DNA from: Fuerstiella sp.
GTDB taxonomy: Bacteria > Planctomycetota > Planctomycetia > Planctomycetales > Planctomycetaceae
Assembly: GCA_029247265.1 (NCBI GenBank)
Contig: JAQWLN010000041.1
Coordinates: 24,370 to 88,369, forward strand
Reading direction: 5' to 3'
Length of the DNA: 64,000 nt
A program made the translations under genes and the position numbers. Positions 37,486-46,951 of this stretch are shown one piece after another. Position 1 is the first letter of the stretch. The number at the start of each line of letters is the position of its first letter. A model generated the notes under the pieces. The model worked only from the letters and a program-made list of their open reading frames with translations, did no database searches and had not been told where the DNA came from.

Positions 37486-38580
37486 TCACCCGACATGCTT
37501 CAGAAAGCTGACTCGCCCGATTGACACCCACTCGGCAAGGTAAATATTACCGTCATGGTCGAAGCAGGCATCGTGTGGATGAACAAACTTGCCAGCCTGC
37601 CAGCGTTCCGGATGCCTTCGCATCGTAAAATTGTCGGCCAGGACCTGCTTTAGCCATGCCGGGTCGTGCCCCAGGTGAGCGATAACACTGTTATTGGCAT
37701 CCAATAATGTGATGCGTGCGTGCAGGTCCGGCACCATCAGAACGTCGCCACGAAGATCGACGTCGGCGGGAAACAGCATGTCGTCGACGAAGCTGAGATG
37801 CTTGCCTTCGACAGAAAAATACTGCAACCGGGCGTTGGCTCGATCGGCGACAACCAGTGCCGGCTCGCGGCCCTTCCGATCGTCCCACCACAGGCCATGC
37901 GGTGTTCTCAGCTTGCCGGGACCGTCACCGGCCCCACCAAAATGCCCGAGAACATTCGCATCTTTATCATACCTGATGATGTAATGTGAGCCATATCCGT
38001 CGCCGACCCAGAACCCACCATCAGGTGCAAACGCGATGTTCGTTGGACTGAACAGGCGTCCCTTGCCGTACTTGCCTGGTGTTTTCACCTCAAACGGCGT
38101 GGCGCCTTTGTAAGGCGCGATCTGCGGGGCCGCCTGCTTCCAGACGATCTCGCCCGTTAACGTGCTCTTGGCAATATGCCCTTTGTTGTCACAGAGATAA
38201 AGGAATTCTTCCCCGCCTTCGCGTCGAATATCGACACCGTGCCCTCCTCCGTGAAATTCCTTACCGAAGGACCGGACGAATCTGCCCTCGCGATCGAAAA
38301 CCACCACAGCGTCCTGCAGATCGGCGGTCATCGTTCGGTGCTTCACGTAGATCAACCCCGCCGCATCCACGGCCACTCCATGCGTATCCTGCCAGCGAAT
38401 ATGTTGCGGAATCTTCATGCAATCGTGATGCACTTCGTACCGATGGCCTTCGGGGCCAATCACGGGAGGCTTCGCACCGCTCTTGTCCTGAGCGCCAAGA
38501 ACAGCGGGAGCGGAACCTGCGAGCGCCATGCTGCCGGTGGTCGTCAGAAAACTGCGTCGTGATGTTTGTGATTCGGCCAT
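37486..38580 (-). CDS. NHL-type six-bladed beta-propeller protein with Tat signal
   Basis: An exported protein of 364 residues. A twin-arginine signal (SRRSFLTTTGSMALAGSA) precedes propeller blades with repeated motifs such as GLIYVKHRTM, FVRSFGKEFHGGGHGVD, NIAFAPDGGFWVGDGYG and HDACFDHDGNIYLAEW. The pattern resembles NHL-repeat and peptidylglycine-lyase-like propellers. Catalytic residues of the lyase cannot be confirmed. It should be exported folded by TatC. Confidence 0.87.
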   Translation of the reverse strand: MAESQTSRRSFLTTTGSMALAGSAPAVLGAQDKSGAKPPVIGPEGHRYEVHHDCMKIPQHIRWQDTHGVAVDAAGLIYVKHRTMTADLQDAVVVFDREGRFVRSFGKEFHGGGHGVDIRREGGEEFLYLCDNKGHIAKSTLTGEIVWKQAAPQIAPYKGATPFEVKTPGKYGKGRLFSPTNIAFAPDGGFWVGDGYGSHYIIRYDKDANVLGHFGGAGDGPGKLRTPHGLWWDDRKGREPALVVADRANARLQYFSVEGKHLSFVDDMLFPADVDLRGDVLMVPDLHARITLLDANNSVIAHLGHDPAWLKQVLADNFTMRRHPERWQAGKFVHPHDACFDHDGNIYLAEWVSIGRVSFLKHVG

Positions 38581-38770
38581 GACTTTGTGCGTCCTGTTCA
38601 GTGTGTTCTTCCGGTGGGAAACGGGAGACAGCTATTGTAGGCAAATCCCCCGCGTCGACGATATCGTGCCGCGAGCAGGTGCGTCAGAGAAGTGTTCGGC
38701 TTGCATCGGAACGCAAACCGCAATATTCAACGAGGATGCCGACTGCCATCGCGATAACCGAATATTCCAA

Positions 38771-40669
38771 TCAGCCCTGCTGTCCTGAATCTCGACTGCT
38801 GACATCACGAATTGTGCTGGAAAATAACAGACCGCCTTCTGTTTCAACGGGGCTCAGGCTGATCTGTACCGGAAACTCTGTGCCATCCTTATGCTGCCCG
38901 AAACGCTCTAATCCGGAACCCATCGGGCGGTGGTCCGGAGACTTTGCGAAGGAGTCAAATTTCCGGGGATGCTGGGCGCGATATCGATCAGGAACCAGAA
39001 TCTCGATCAACTGCCCAATCAGCTCGTCACGCGCGAATCCAAAAAGTCGTTCAACCTGACCGTTGACAATCATAATCCTGCGGTGACGGTCCACGACAAC
39101 CATGGCATCCGGGGCGGATTCCAGAATCGCCTGGAGTTGCTGCTCTTCCTTCTTTCTTTCCGAAATGTCACGGACTGCGCAGGAGATCAGCAGCCCCTGC
39201 TCTGTGTTGACGGGGCTCAGACTGACTCCCACGGGGAAAACGGTGCCGTCCTTTCGCTCTGCCTGCAACTCAAGCCCTGATGCGATCGGCCGGACCCTTG
39301 CTTCCCTGATAAAGCCCTCCACCTTCTGTGGATGATCAGCACGGAACTGTTTCGGCACCAGCATTTCAATCGGCTGGCCCAGCAGCTGTTCCAGCCGGGC
39401 ATTGACCAGCACTATGAACCTGGCGTCGTTGATCACGACCATTGCGTCCGGTGCCGACTCAAGCAGGTCGTGAAACGTCTGTTCTGTCCGCTTGCGTTCG
39501 GTAATGTCGCGGCCGACCAGATAGACTGAGGACTCGCCTGTAATCAGCCTTGCGTTCCACAGGACCCAGCGATGACTGCCGTCTTTGCAAAGACAGCGGT
39601 ATTCGACCTCGGTCAATGCTTCGCCGGCCAGGATTCGCTCATGATTCTTCATTGCGCGCTGATGATCATCAGGGGCAATCAAATCCCAGACCTGCTTACC
39701 CAGCAATTCGTCAGCTGACCAGCCCAGCACGGACTCCCAGGCCGGATTTGTCTGCGCCAGTCGGCCTTCCGCATTGAGAATAGTCAGCAGGTCCAGTGAC
39801 AGATTGAAGAATCGTTCGCGTTCCTGTTCCGTTCGCTTTCGCTCAGCCTGCTCCGCAATCCATGCCTGGATCTCGTCACCCAGCGTCATCGCAGACTGCT
39901 GTCGATCATCGCGTTTCTTGGACAACCCCTGCAGGCAAATACGCTCAAGTTCGCGCGGTACTCCGTCAACACAGTCACCAGGTTTCTGTGGCTGATCGTG
40001 AATGACGTTCTCCAGAACGGCCACAATGCTCTTGCCAAGAAACGGCGGGTCTCCGGTCAGGATTTCATAAAGGATCGCGGCCAGCCCGTAGACATCCGTT
40101 CGCTCGTCGATGATATCCACCTCACCGCGAGCCTGTTCGGGTGACATATAGGCGGGAGTTCCCAGCTTGTCTCCCTGCATCGTGTGAGAAGACGTCTGCG
40201 TATCCCGTTCATCGCCGATCACTGTTTCACCCATGTGTGCCGTGGACGACTCGCCCGGAAGTTCCGTTTCTTCCAGTCTTTTGGCCAGCCCCCAATCCAG
40301 AACGACGACTTCGCCGAAGTCGCCGACGACGACGTTCTCTGTCTTCAAATCTCGGTGAATCACCTGGTGAGAATGAGCGAAGGCGACTGTATTGCACACA
40401 CTGACAAACTGATTCAGCAACTGTACCCGTCGGGTGGTAACGCCCGACTTCGCGTTCTCACGAATCCAGTCGTGATAATCGGCGATCACCTCAGTCAGCG
40501 TGCGTCCCTTGACGAACTTCATCGTGTAATAACTTCGACCACCATCCTCGACATAGTCGTATACGGGGACAGTTCCGGGATGCGTCAATTGTGCGGTCAC
40601 CTGGGCTTCGCGAAAAAAACGCTGTCTGTTGATCTCTGAACCGGATTGATCAGCCTTGAGTTCCTTCAA
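38771..40669 (-). CDS. Ser/Thr protein kinase, C-terminal part with three PAS domains
   Basis: The catalytic and sensory part of a planctomycete Ser/Thr kinase. In the frame opening at a TTG (40669) the first residues are the ALKELK lysine region. The HRDLKTEN loop is at residues 105-112 and DWG, replacing DFG, at 125-127. GTPAYMSPEQARGEVD marks the activation end. Three PAS domains follow, near residues 285-395, 400-515 and 520-630, each ending in an ERK-type linker. Upstream, in the same frame, the ATP loop (RGLHSTGGIGHVWLAHD) is encoded up to 40810 with no ATG, GTG or TTG start. The frame is then closed by a single TAG that joins it to the N-terminal fragment. As it stands, the kinase is interrupted. 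Confidence 0.8.
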   Translation of the reverse strand: MKELKADQSGSEINRQRFFREAQVTAQLTHPGTVPVYDYVEDGGRSYYTMKFVKGRTLTEVIADYHDWIRENAKSGVTTRRVQLLNQFVSVCNTVAFAHSHQVIHRDLKTENVVVGDFGEVVVLDWGLAKRLEETELPGESSTAHMGETVIGDERDTQTSSHTMQGDKLGTPAYMSPEQARGEVDIIDERTDVYGLAAILYEILTGDPPFLGKSIVAVLENVIHDQPQKPGDCVDGVPRELERICLQGLSKKRDDRQQSAMTLGDEIQAWIAEQAERKRTEQERERFFNLSLDLLTILNAEGRLAQTNPAWESVLGWSADELLGKQVWDLIAPDDHQRAMKNHERILAGEALTEVEYRCLCKDGSHRWVLWNARLITGESSVYLVGRDITERKRTEQTFHDLLESAPDAMVVINDARFIVLVNARLEQLLGQPIEMLVPKQFRADHPQKVEGFIREARVRPIASGLELQAERKDGTVFPVGVSLSPVNTEQGLLISCAVRDISERKKEEQQLQAILESAPDAMVVVDRHRRIMIVNGQVERLFGFARDELIGQLIEILVPDRYRAQHPRKFDSFAKSPDHRPMGSGLERFGQHKDGTEFPVQISLSPVETEGGLLFSSTIRDVSSRDSGQQG

Positions 40670-40810
40670 CGCGATTTCGCGATCAAGGACTTTGTCATGG
40701 GCCAGCCAGACATGGCCGATGCCGCCGGTTGAATGCAGACCGCGGCGTGTAATGCGATCATCGGTCCTCGATGTCGGCGAGATATGAACTGATGTCGTAA
40801 TCCGCTCGTC

Positions 40811-41131
40811 CTAGCGAAGGCCGCTCAATAAACTGCGAATATCTCCATCACCAATGCCTTCAAGTGCCACCTTCACGTTGTCGGACATGCCGGAAAGAGA
40901 CTTCGCCACGTCTCCTCCGGCCTTCTGAACTCTGCGTTTCAGAAGGTACTCAACGTGCTCTCGGTCTTCCGGCAGCAACCATCCCTGTTCGACCAGTATT
41001 GTTGACAGTGAAGTTTCTTTGCGCGAGCCCCACAGTGTGCACGCATCCACAAACTGACTCATGTCGATCAGATCACTCTGCATCGCAATCAGGCCGAACA
41101 TCAGATTTTGGTCTGTCTCGGATCGCGCCAT
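40811..41131 (-). CDS. N-terminal fragment of the interrupted Ser/Thr kinase
   Basis: A 106-residue helical domain (MARSETDQNLMFGLIAMQ, then LVEQGWLLPEDREHVEYLL) that matches, to my knowledge, the N-terminal domain placed before the kinase fold in many planctomycete kinases. It ends at a TAG (40811-40813) that lies in the same frame as the kinase, and the next codons (DERITT and following) lead straight into the ATP-binding loop. It is therefore best read as the first part of one 786-codon gene split by a nonsense codon. It could be translated separately or by readthrough. Confidence 0.75.
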   Translation of the reverse strand: MARSETDQNLMFGLIAMQSDLIDMSQFVDACTLWGSRKETSLSTILVEQGWLLPEDREHVEYLLKRRVQKAGGDVAKSLSGMSDNVKVALEGIGDGDIRSLLSGLR

Positions 41132-41271
41132 CAGTGAATATTCCCTGCCAGGTTAACAGCTGTCCTGTTGAAGAGGAACTCGCGAATTCGATGAATCAGA
41201 CTCGATTCTCTCCACTTTCTGCGAACGCTTCTCCGGTCGCCCCGGATGTCCATATGCCGGACAGAAACACG

Positions 41272-43401
41272 TCAACGATAGGCCTCAGGCATCTGAGGAA
41301 CGACGCCCAGCTTATCGTAGGCAAACCCGCTGGCCAGAGGTCGGTAGTCGTCAATGTATTCCACGCTGCTGTCGGGATCGATCAGGTTGTCGATTTTCAG
41401 ACACCAGTAGACAGCATTTGTCGTCAGGCGACGAAGTCCGGGACTCTCATAATCTTTGCCGCTGCCCATGGTGACGTGAAAGACCCGTGCCGTCTTTGCT
41501 GAATTTCCCGTCCAGGTCTTCGTCCATGCGACCGGCAACGGTATCTTTTTTGAGTTGACAACATCATCCGGACTGCGGCCCAGCAATGGCTGCCCCAGAA
41601 GCAGTGCCTGGCAGCCGTCGGGAAGACTCTTACCTTCCGGGTATGTCCTGTAGACATCAGACGGTCCCCAGACATTACTGACGCCGCGCAGAATCGGATG
41701 GTCCTGCATACCTTCAACCGGAATACCGCGCGTCGAATCCGCATGCCAGTTGCCGTGATGTCCGCGGAATGATCCGCCCAGAACGTCTTCTCCGAAACGA
41801 ACGTTCTTCCCTTCCTTCTGGTATGGAAAACTCTCCAGAAAACCGTGATTCGCGGTACGGATCCCAATGACCGGTTTTCCGGAATCAAGGTAAGAGACGA
41901 CATGCTGTATCTGGTCGTCGGGCAGCGTAATGAGTCTGCTGAACAGGATCAGCAGATCGGCATTCTGCAGATGCTCCAGACCAGGAATACGGTGCTGTAC
42001 GGTCTTGTCCTGCCAGCGAATCTTCTGGGTCGGATCAACCTGATCCGACTCATTCATCGAGAACAGGACGGTGCAGTCGAACCCGTGACGCTTGGAAAGT
42101 ATTTTTGCGAGCATCGGCATGGACTGTTCGCTGCGGTATTCCTGATCGGCTGCAACCAGCACGACATGCCTGCCTCGGCCCGGACCTTCGCCGCGAGGGT
42201 ACGTCAGCCACAGCGGACTGTCCGGCACAGGATGCCGCTTCACGGACTCGTGTTTGGCGTGCAGCCGTAACCAGTACTCCTTCCAGTAATTGTCGTAATA
42301 ATCGTAAGCTGCCGTCCTAATGTGTTCCGGATCCAAAGCTTCGGGTGACGCTGCAGGATCAAAATCCTTCAAATGACCTTCTCCAGCGCGTTCGCGCGGA
42401 GAAACAAAACGCCAGTCTGAATCTCCCAGCACATCGTGACACAGTCGTGCCAGCGGCGCGTCGTAGTCCTTCAATTGTTCACGCGTATGAATATGATTGT
42501 GATCGTGGTCCATCGTACGATTCGTGTCATACCAGCACTGCAGTCCTTCCGCCCAGTACTCGGCTCTGTTCTTCGCGGCGTAACATTGTTTTTCACCGCC
42601 GAAGACGATCAGCACTTTGTCCTCACCCGTGACCATCACCTCTGAGTGTGTCGGTTTTCCGTTCACCAGGATGTCGCCGTTGTCCAGACACGACCTGATC
42701 AGCACCGGCGATTCCGCGGGAAACCACTTCACAAGAGCATCAAACAGACTCACAGGGACATCACCTTTGACTCTGCGAAATCGCTGTGCAGCTCGACCGT
42801 CATTCCAGAGTCCCGCTTCCTTCGTCCGTTCAAAGCACTCGGTAAGTCGGTCCTGTAGCCCTTTGTCAAAACCGGCGCCCTGAACGACGTGCCCGAATTC
42901 GTGGATCAGAATGCTCTCAAACTGCATTCCTCCTTCGAATTCCAGCACGTCTTCCTCCGCAAAAACGACGGTCGGCCTTCCATTTTTGTGAGTCAGAAAT
43001 CCGCGACTGCGCCAGTTGTAGAAGTCAAGGTCCGGGCCCGCCTTGTCACTTGCAAACTGTGGCAACTGCGAGGTGAGTTCGTCGTGCCCAATAAGTATGC
43101 ACAGCACTTTTTCATCGCGGATACTTTGAGCGATCGCCGGACGGATGCTCCGCATGATCATGCTGAACTGATATGCTGCCTCCTGATGCGCAATGTCAGA
43201 AACCCGCTCAGAGGTCGCAATCAGGATCCCTTCAGCCAGTGTACTCTTCTTGTAAAACACAGGGTTTAGGCTGTATTCGGCCGCCTGCTCCTCGCTGAGG
43301 GGGCGGACCGTGAATTCTTCGGCGCAAACCGATGGCAGCAGGCCCGTTGCCAGCAGAACCACCGTTACAAAACAATGAGATAAGACAGACCACATATGCA
43401 T
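41272..43401 (-). CDS. Secreted zincin-like domain fused to ThuA domain
   Basis: An exported protein of 709 residues. A signal peptide (FVTVVLLATGLLPSVCA) is followed by an N-terminal domain with a zinc-protease motif HEFGH at residues 167-171. A possible third-ligand Glu lies in AEYWAEGLQCW further on. From about residue 430 a ThuA-like (glutamine-amidotransferase-fold) domain begins at RHVVLVAADQEYRSEQSMP. It includes GIRTANHGFLESF, SFRGHHGNWHAD and a PVAWTKTW end. ThuA-type proteins are linked with sugar use in planctomycetes. This combination of domains is unusual to me. Neither catalytic role is proven. Confidence 0.8.
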   Translation of the reverse strand: MHMWSVLSHCFVTVVLLATGLLPSVCAEEFTVRPLSEEQAAEYSLNPVFYKKSTLAEGILIATSERVSDIAHQEAAYQFSMIMRSIRPAIAQSIRDEKVLCILIGHDELTSQLPQFASDKAGPDLDFYNWRSRGFLTHKNGRPTVVFAEEDVLEFEGGMQFESILIHEFGHVVQGAGFDKGLQDRLTECFERTKEAGLWNDGRAAQRFRRVKGDVPVSLFDALVKWFPAESPVLIRSCLDNGDILVNGKPTHSEVMVTGEDKVLIVFGGEKQCYAAKNRAEYWAEGLQCWYDTNRTMDHDHNHIHTREQLKDYDAPLARLCHDVLGDSDWRFVSPRERAGEGHLKDFDPAASPEALDPEHIRTAAYDYYDNYWKEYWLRLHAKHESVKRHPVPDSPLWLTYPRGEGPGRGRHVVLVAADQEYRSEQSMPMLAKILSKRHGFDCTVLFSMNESDQVDPTQKIRWQDKTVQHRIPGLEHLQNADLLILFSRLITLPDDQIQHVVSYLDSGKPVIGIRTANHGFLESFPYQKEGKNVRFGEDVLGGSFRGHHGNWHADSTRGIPVEGMQDHPILRGVSNVWGPSDVYRTYPEGKSLPDGCQALLLGQPLLGRSPDDVVNSKKIPLPVAWTKTWTGNSAKTARVFHVTMGSGKDYESPGLRRLTTNAVYWCLKIDNLIDPDSSVEYIDDYRPLASGFAYDKLGVVPQMPEAYR

Positions 43402-43684
43402 CAGATTCTCGCGTGCTGCAATATTCGAAGTACGCCTCTTCGGCCTGACGCTACTACACCAGCAATCAGGGCAGCGGTCCAGTCGTGAGCTGCAACAATT
43501 TGCTGATCCATGCAGATCATGGGACGGTCCGATACGCTTCTGAGCCAGAGATGCCGTTCATTTCAACGCTGGGAATCGACAAAATAGTTTCACACTTCAG
43601 CATTGACGAATTGAGTTGACTGTTCACCCCGTATAGTCTCTTAAGCCCATTGCCTGTCCCGTCTCACCGCTACATGTGTCGAAC

Positions 43685-44221
43685 ATGAGACTGATCGCTC
43701 TACTTCAGATCGCCCTGCTGCTGACGACCAGCATTCTTCCGGAAGGACGAATACTGATGTCGCAGTCCCGGATGTGTGATGGTGGCGAGTGTGGATGTTC
43801 TGCGGAAGCGCGGAACGGCGGGACATGCTGTTGCACCATAAAAACACAGGGCGACAGGGAATCAGACGATCGTTGTGAACAGAACTCTGATGGTGATGCG
43901 ACTGTGGCAGAATCGACAGGCCGCTGCTGCTCCCTGACGACCAGGCAAGACGACTCCGCCAGGGATTCCTGTTCGACAAAGGCGGCGCCGATTGCCGGGT
44001 GCGGTCAGCCGACAGACACTCTTGTCGGGACAGTCTCATCGTGTGCGTGTGGTGAGGATTCACCGGGCGTCTGGGTAAGCCATATGCCACAGACAATGCC
44101 GATCCTCGTTACCGCACCAGAAATCACCTTCACAGGGAGCCTCAAGGCTCCGGTCGACGACCAGCGTCATCGGAAGGTGGACAAACCACCAACACCGCCC
44201 CCGAACGCTATCTTCTGCTGA
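43685..44221 (+). CDS. Cys-rich secreted protein of unknown function
   Basis: A predicted exported protein of 178 residues. The signal MRLIALLQIALLLTTS is followed by a mature part with numerous Cys in clusters (CDGGECGC, CCC, CC, and CAC near residue 120). The Cys density suggests metal binding or disulfide packing; no family is recognised. A Pro-rich C-terminus (KPPTPPPNAIFC) ends in Cys. The frame also opens at a GTG at 43676. It is followed by a Met-rich DUF1559 gene in the same direction, with 290 bases between them. Confidence 0.6.
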   Translation: MRLIALLQIALLLTTSILPEGRILMSQSRMCDGGECGCSAEARNGGTCCCTIKTQGDRESDDRCEQNSDGDATVAESTGRCCSLTTRQDDSARDSCSTKAAPIAGCGQPTDTLVGTVSSCACGEDSPGVWVSHMPQTMPILVTAPEITFTGSLKAPVDDQRHRKVDKPPTPPPNAIFC

Positions 44222-44511
44222 ACAGTTTCCGGGCGCCCCGGGCAGATTTCGATCTTTCGGCGGGCGCTCGTCGCTCTCTCTCAGCATCGCACGCCTGGCA
44301 GCTGATGTCCAGCGGCAGAATCTGAGTTCGGCAAGCCAAATACCGCTCGCAGCCGAACGGGTGGCTCCATCACACACGTTGTGGGCCGCCGTCACGCATT
44401 TCGAATGCGGAGTCTGTTCGAGTATTCGTTTGCTGGCAGCTGTTGGACAAGACTTCCTCACAGCGTCCGATGCGTTCCTGCCAATTTTTTTCCGATACAG
44501 AAATCATCCTC

Positions 44512-45483
44512 ATGCATAAACATACATCTCGCCTGATCAAAGGCTTTACTCTGATCGAGTTACTGGTGGTGATTGCCATCATCGCCATTCTTGTCGCGTT
44601 GCTTCTGCCTGCTGTCCAGCAGGCACGAGAGGCAGCTCGGCGAACGCAGTGCCGCAACAACCTGAAGCAGATCGGGCTGGCGCTGCATAACTATCACGAC
44701 ATTTACAACACTTTTCCTCCCGGATACACAGCACGAAACGTATCAAGGTCGGCTCCCGTCATGGCAGAAACCGGACAGGGTTATGCATGGTCGTTTGCGA
44801 TTCTGCCGCAGATTGAGCAGTCGACGCTGACGCAGCAGATCGACACCAACCTGGACGCACACGATCCGGTAAATATTGCCATCGCGTCAAAGACAACGCT
44901 GAAGGCTTTCCTGTGTCCAACAGATCCAGCGCCAACGGTCTTCGATGTCACCGGCGCGGGTGGCACTGCATATCGGCTGCCAACGTCCAATTACGTGGGA
45001 ATTCTGGGTTACGGCAGCGTGACGATGAACGCTGGCGACAGTACAGGAGTCTTTTTCCGCAACAGCCGTATTTCGTTTCGAGACATCACCGACGGAACCT
45101 CCAACACAATCTGTGTAGGTGAACGACGGCACCAACACGATTTCGCGGCCCCGGCCCCACCTGTGGCAAGTCACAGTACCTGGTACGCCGCCATTCCGAG
45201 GGTCCGTCGCGGTGCAGGCATGATGATGATGCCAACCATGACCGAAGGAGCTGGCTCATTGGTGATCGGTCACGTGGGACAGCCAGCGATGATGGGCATG
45301 ATGCCGATGCACTCGACGCCCAATCAAACGAATCACATCGTCCACTTCAGCAGTCAGCACGCGGGAGGCGTGCAGTTTCTGCTGTGTGACGGATCTGTCC
45401 AGTTTCTCAGTGAGAACATCGACTACGGCCTGTTTCGCAACTTGGGTGAACGAGCGGACGGGAACGTGGTCGGCGAGTTCTAG
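44512..45483 (+). CDS. DUF1559 pseudopilin-like protein with Met/His-rich segment
   Basis: An exported pseudopilin-like protein of 323 residues. The type IV prepilin site is GFTLIELL, with cleavage after Gly11 and Glu16 at +5. The LLPAVQQAREAARRTQCRNN segment and the C-terminal FLLCDGSVQFLSENID are DUF1559 hallmarks. Near residues 230-270 there is an unusual Met-rich stretch with repeated MMM and MM and nearby His. The ATG at 44512 places the prepilin site correctly. It probably sits at the cell envelope after processing by a prepilin peptidase; its function is unknown. Confidence 0.88.
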   Translation: MHKHTSRLIKGFTLIELLVVIAIIAILVALLLPAVQQAREAARRTQCRNNLKQIGLALHNYHDIYNTFPPGYTARNVSRSAPVMAETGQGYAWSFAILPQIEQSTLTQQIDTNLDAHDPVNIAIASKTTLKAFLCPTDPAPTVFDVTGAGGTAYRLPTSNYVGILGYGSVTMNAGDSTGVFFRNSRISFRDITDGTSNTICVGERRHQHDFAAPAPPVASHSTWYAAIPRVRRGAGMMMMPTMTEGAGSLVIGHVGQPAMMGMMPMHSTPNQTNHIVHFSSQHAGGVQFLLCDGSVQFLSENIDYGLFRNLGERADGNVVGEF

Positions 45484-45954
45484 AAGCTTTTCGAGAACCC
45501 GGCGCAAGAGCGAGGGACTGAGATTCGTGTTGTTTCCATCCCTCGCTTGCGCATCGGATTGCCTTTTCGAACCGCTTCCGGGAGGCAATCTGAGACGGTG
45601 ATTGCAATTCTGAGCAGACCCTCAAGACCGTTAATACAGTCTCAAAAGGCGTCAGCTCGTCCGCGGAAAGGACCTGCAGCCGCACAGTTCACCGTATATT
45701 TTCCTCTACGGTTAGTTTTTCGGGTTTCCACAAACATTCCGCCGTTGTTCGACGTAACCCCGTTATGCAGCAGCGGCCCCGTGTTTCGCTGCGTTTATGG
45801 TTGATCGATGGCTTTTTGCCGTCCAGACCGGTTTGCCGGGAGCTCTCGCTCCGTGAAGGTAAGTCGATTTTTCCATATCTGGTGCGTCGTGTAGGCCTAA
45901 CGGTCACTTTGTATTGCCAGAACTATCCCGAATTCGCTGACGAAGAACGAAAAC
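45484..45954. other. Intergenic stretch with a long stem-loop
   Basis: No gene is supported. A strong hairpin at 45502-45552 pairs GCGCAAG-AG-CGAGGGA with TCCCTCGCTTGCGC over 14 positions with a two-base bulge. The rest probably holds the promoter of the ABC cassette. Confidence 0.5.
45502..45552. repeat. Long stem-loop after the DUF1559 gene
   Basis: Two 14-base arms, one with a two-base bulge, are separated by 21 bases. No T run follows directly, so it is not a simple terminator. Its GCGCAAGCGAGGGA arm resembles an intergenic repeat I associate with planctomycetes. Confidence 0.5.
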
Positions 45955-46896
45955 ATGCAGACTCAGGACAACGTGATTGAAATCAGAAACCTGTCGAAGG
46001 TCTACCGCGATTTCTGGGGCAGAAAGAAGGTCCAGGCCGTCAAAAGTCTGAGCCTTGATGTCAAACGAGGCGAAGTGTTCGGGTTGTTGGGACCAAACGG
46101 TTCAGGCAAGACAACGACCATAAAAATGCTGCTGGGACTGCTGTTCCCCACATCGGGCGAAATCAAGATTCTGGGCAAGAAGGCCTCCGATGTTCAGAAG
46201 AACGAACGCATTGGTTATCTGCCGGAAGAATCGTATCTCTATCGCTTTCTGAATGCGGACGAGACGATGGACTTCTACGGACGGCTGTTCGACATCTCCG
46301 CTACTGAACGCGTTCAGCGGGCGGATGAGCTGATCAAGATGGTCGGACTTGACACTGCTCGACGCCGACAGCTGAAAGAGTACTCCAAAGGCATGACGCG
46401 CCGCATTGGCCTGGCACAGGCGCTGATCAACAACCCTGAGCTTGTCATTCTGGACGAACCAACCAGCGGTCTCGATCCTATCGGTACACGAGAAATGAAG
46501 GATCTGATCCTGAAGCTGAGAGATGAAGGAAAAACAGTTGTTCTGTGCAGCCACCAGTTGGCGGACGTGCAGGACGTCAGCGATCGAATTGCCGTCCTGT
46601 TTCAGGGCGAGCTGAAGGTCCTGGGAGAAGTGGACCAGTTGCTGGAACTTCGTGAAGAGACTGAAATTCGAACCGGCAATCTCAGTGACGACGCCGTCGC
46701 CGAGGTCCGGCAGGTACTTGAGAAGCATGGCATGAAGGACAGCCTGATTCAGAAACCGCGAGCTGACCTGGAAGAATTGTTCCTGAAAACGGTTCGTGAA
46801 AGCAGTGAGCGACCAGGGCGAAGATTTACGGCCGAAGAAATGGCCGCAACTCAGCCTGCAACGGCGGAATCTGCAAACGAATCTGCCGATTCATAA
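45955..46896 (+). CDS. ABC transporter ATP-binding protein
   Basis: The cytoplasmic ATPase of an ABC-2 type exporter, 313 residues. Walker A GPNGSGKT is at residues 46-53, the signature YSKGM at 143-147, and Walker [10 protein letters not shown] at 166-174. A C-terminal extension of about 100 residues, with charged helices, follows the nucleotide-binding domain. It heads a cassette of four genes that includes two dissimilar permeases and a membrane-anchored protein, and is the only ATPase in it. The transported substrate is unknown. Confidence 0.92.
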   Translation: MQTQDNVIEIRNLSKVYRDFWGRKKVQAVKSLSLDVKRGEVFGLLGPNGSGKTTTIKMLLGLLFPTSGEIKILGKKASDVQKNERIGYLPEESYLYRFLNADETMDFYGRLFDISATERVQRADELIKMVGLDTARRRQLKEYSKGMTRRIGLAQALINNPELVILDEPTSGLDPIGTREMKDLILKLRDEGKTVVLCSHQLADVQDVSDRIAVLFQGELKVLGEVDQLLELREETEIRTGNLSDDAVAEVRQVLEKHGMKDSLIQKPRADLEELFLKTVRESSERPGRRFTAEEMAATQPATAESANESADS

Positions 46897-46951
46897 GAAA
46901 CGTCTTCTTCCCTGCTTACGCTTTCCGATCTCACCATTTGCGGACTGAACC

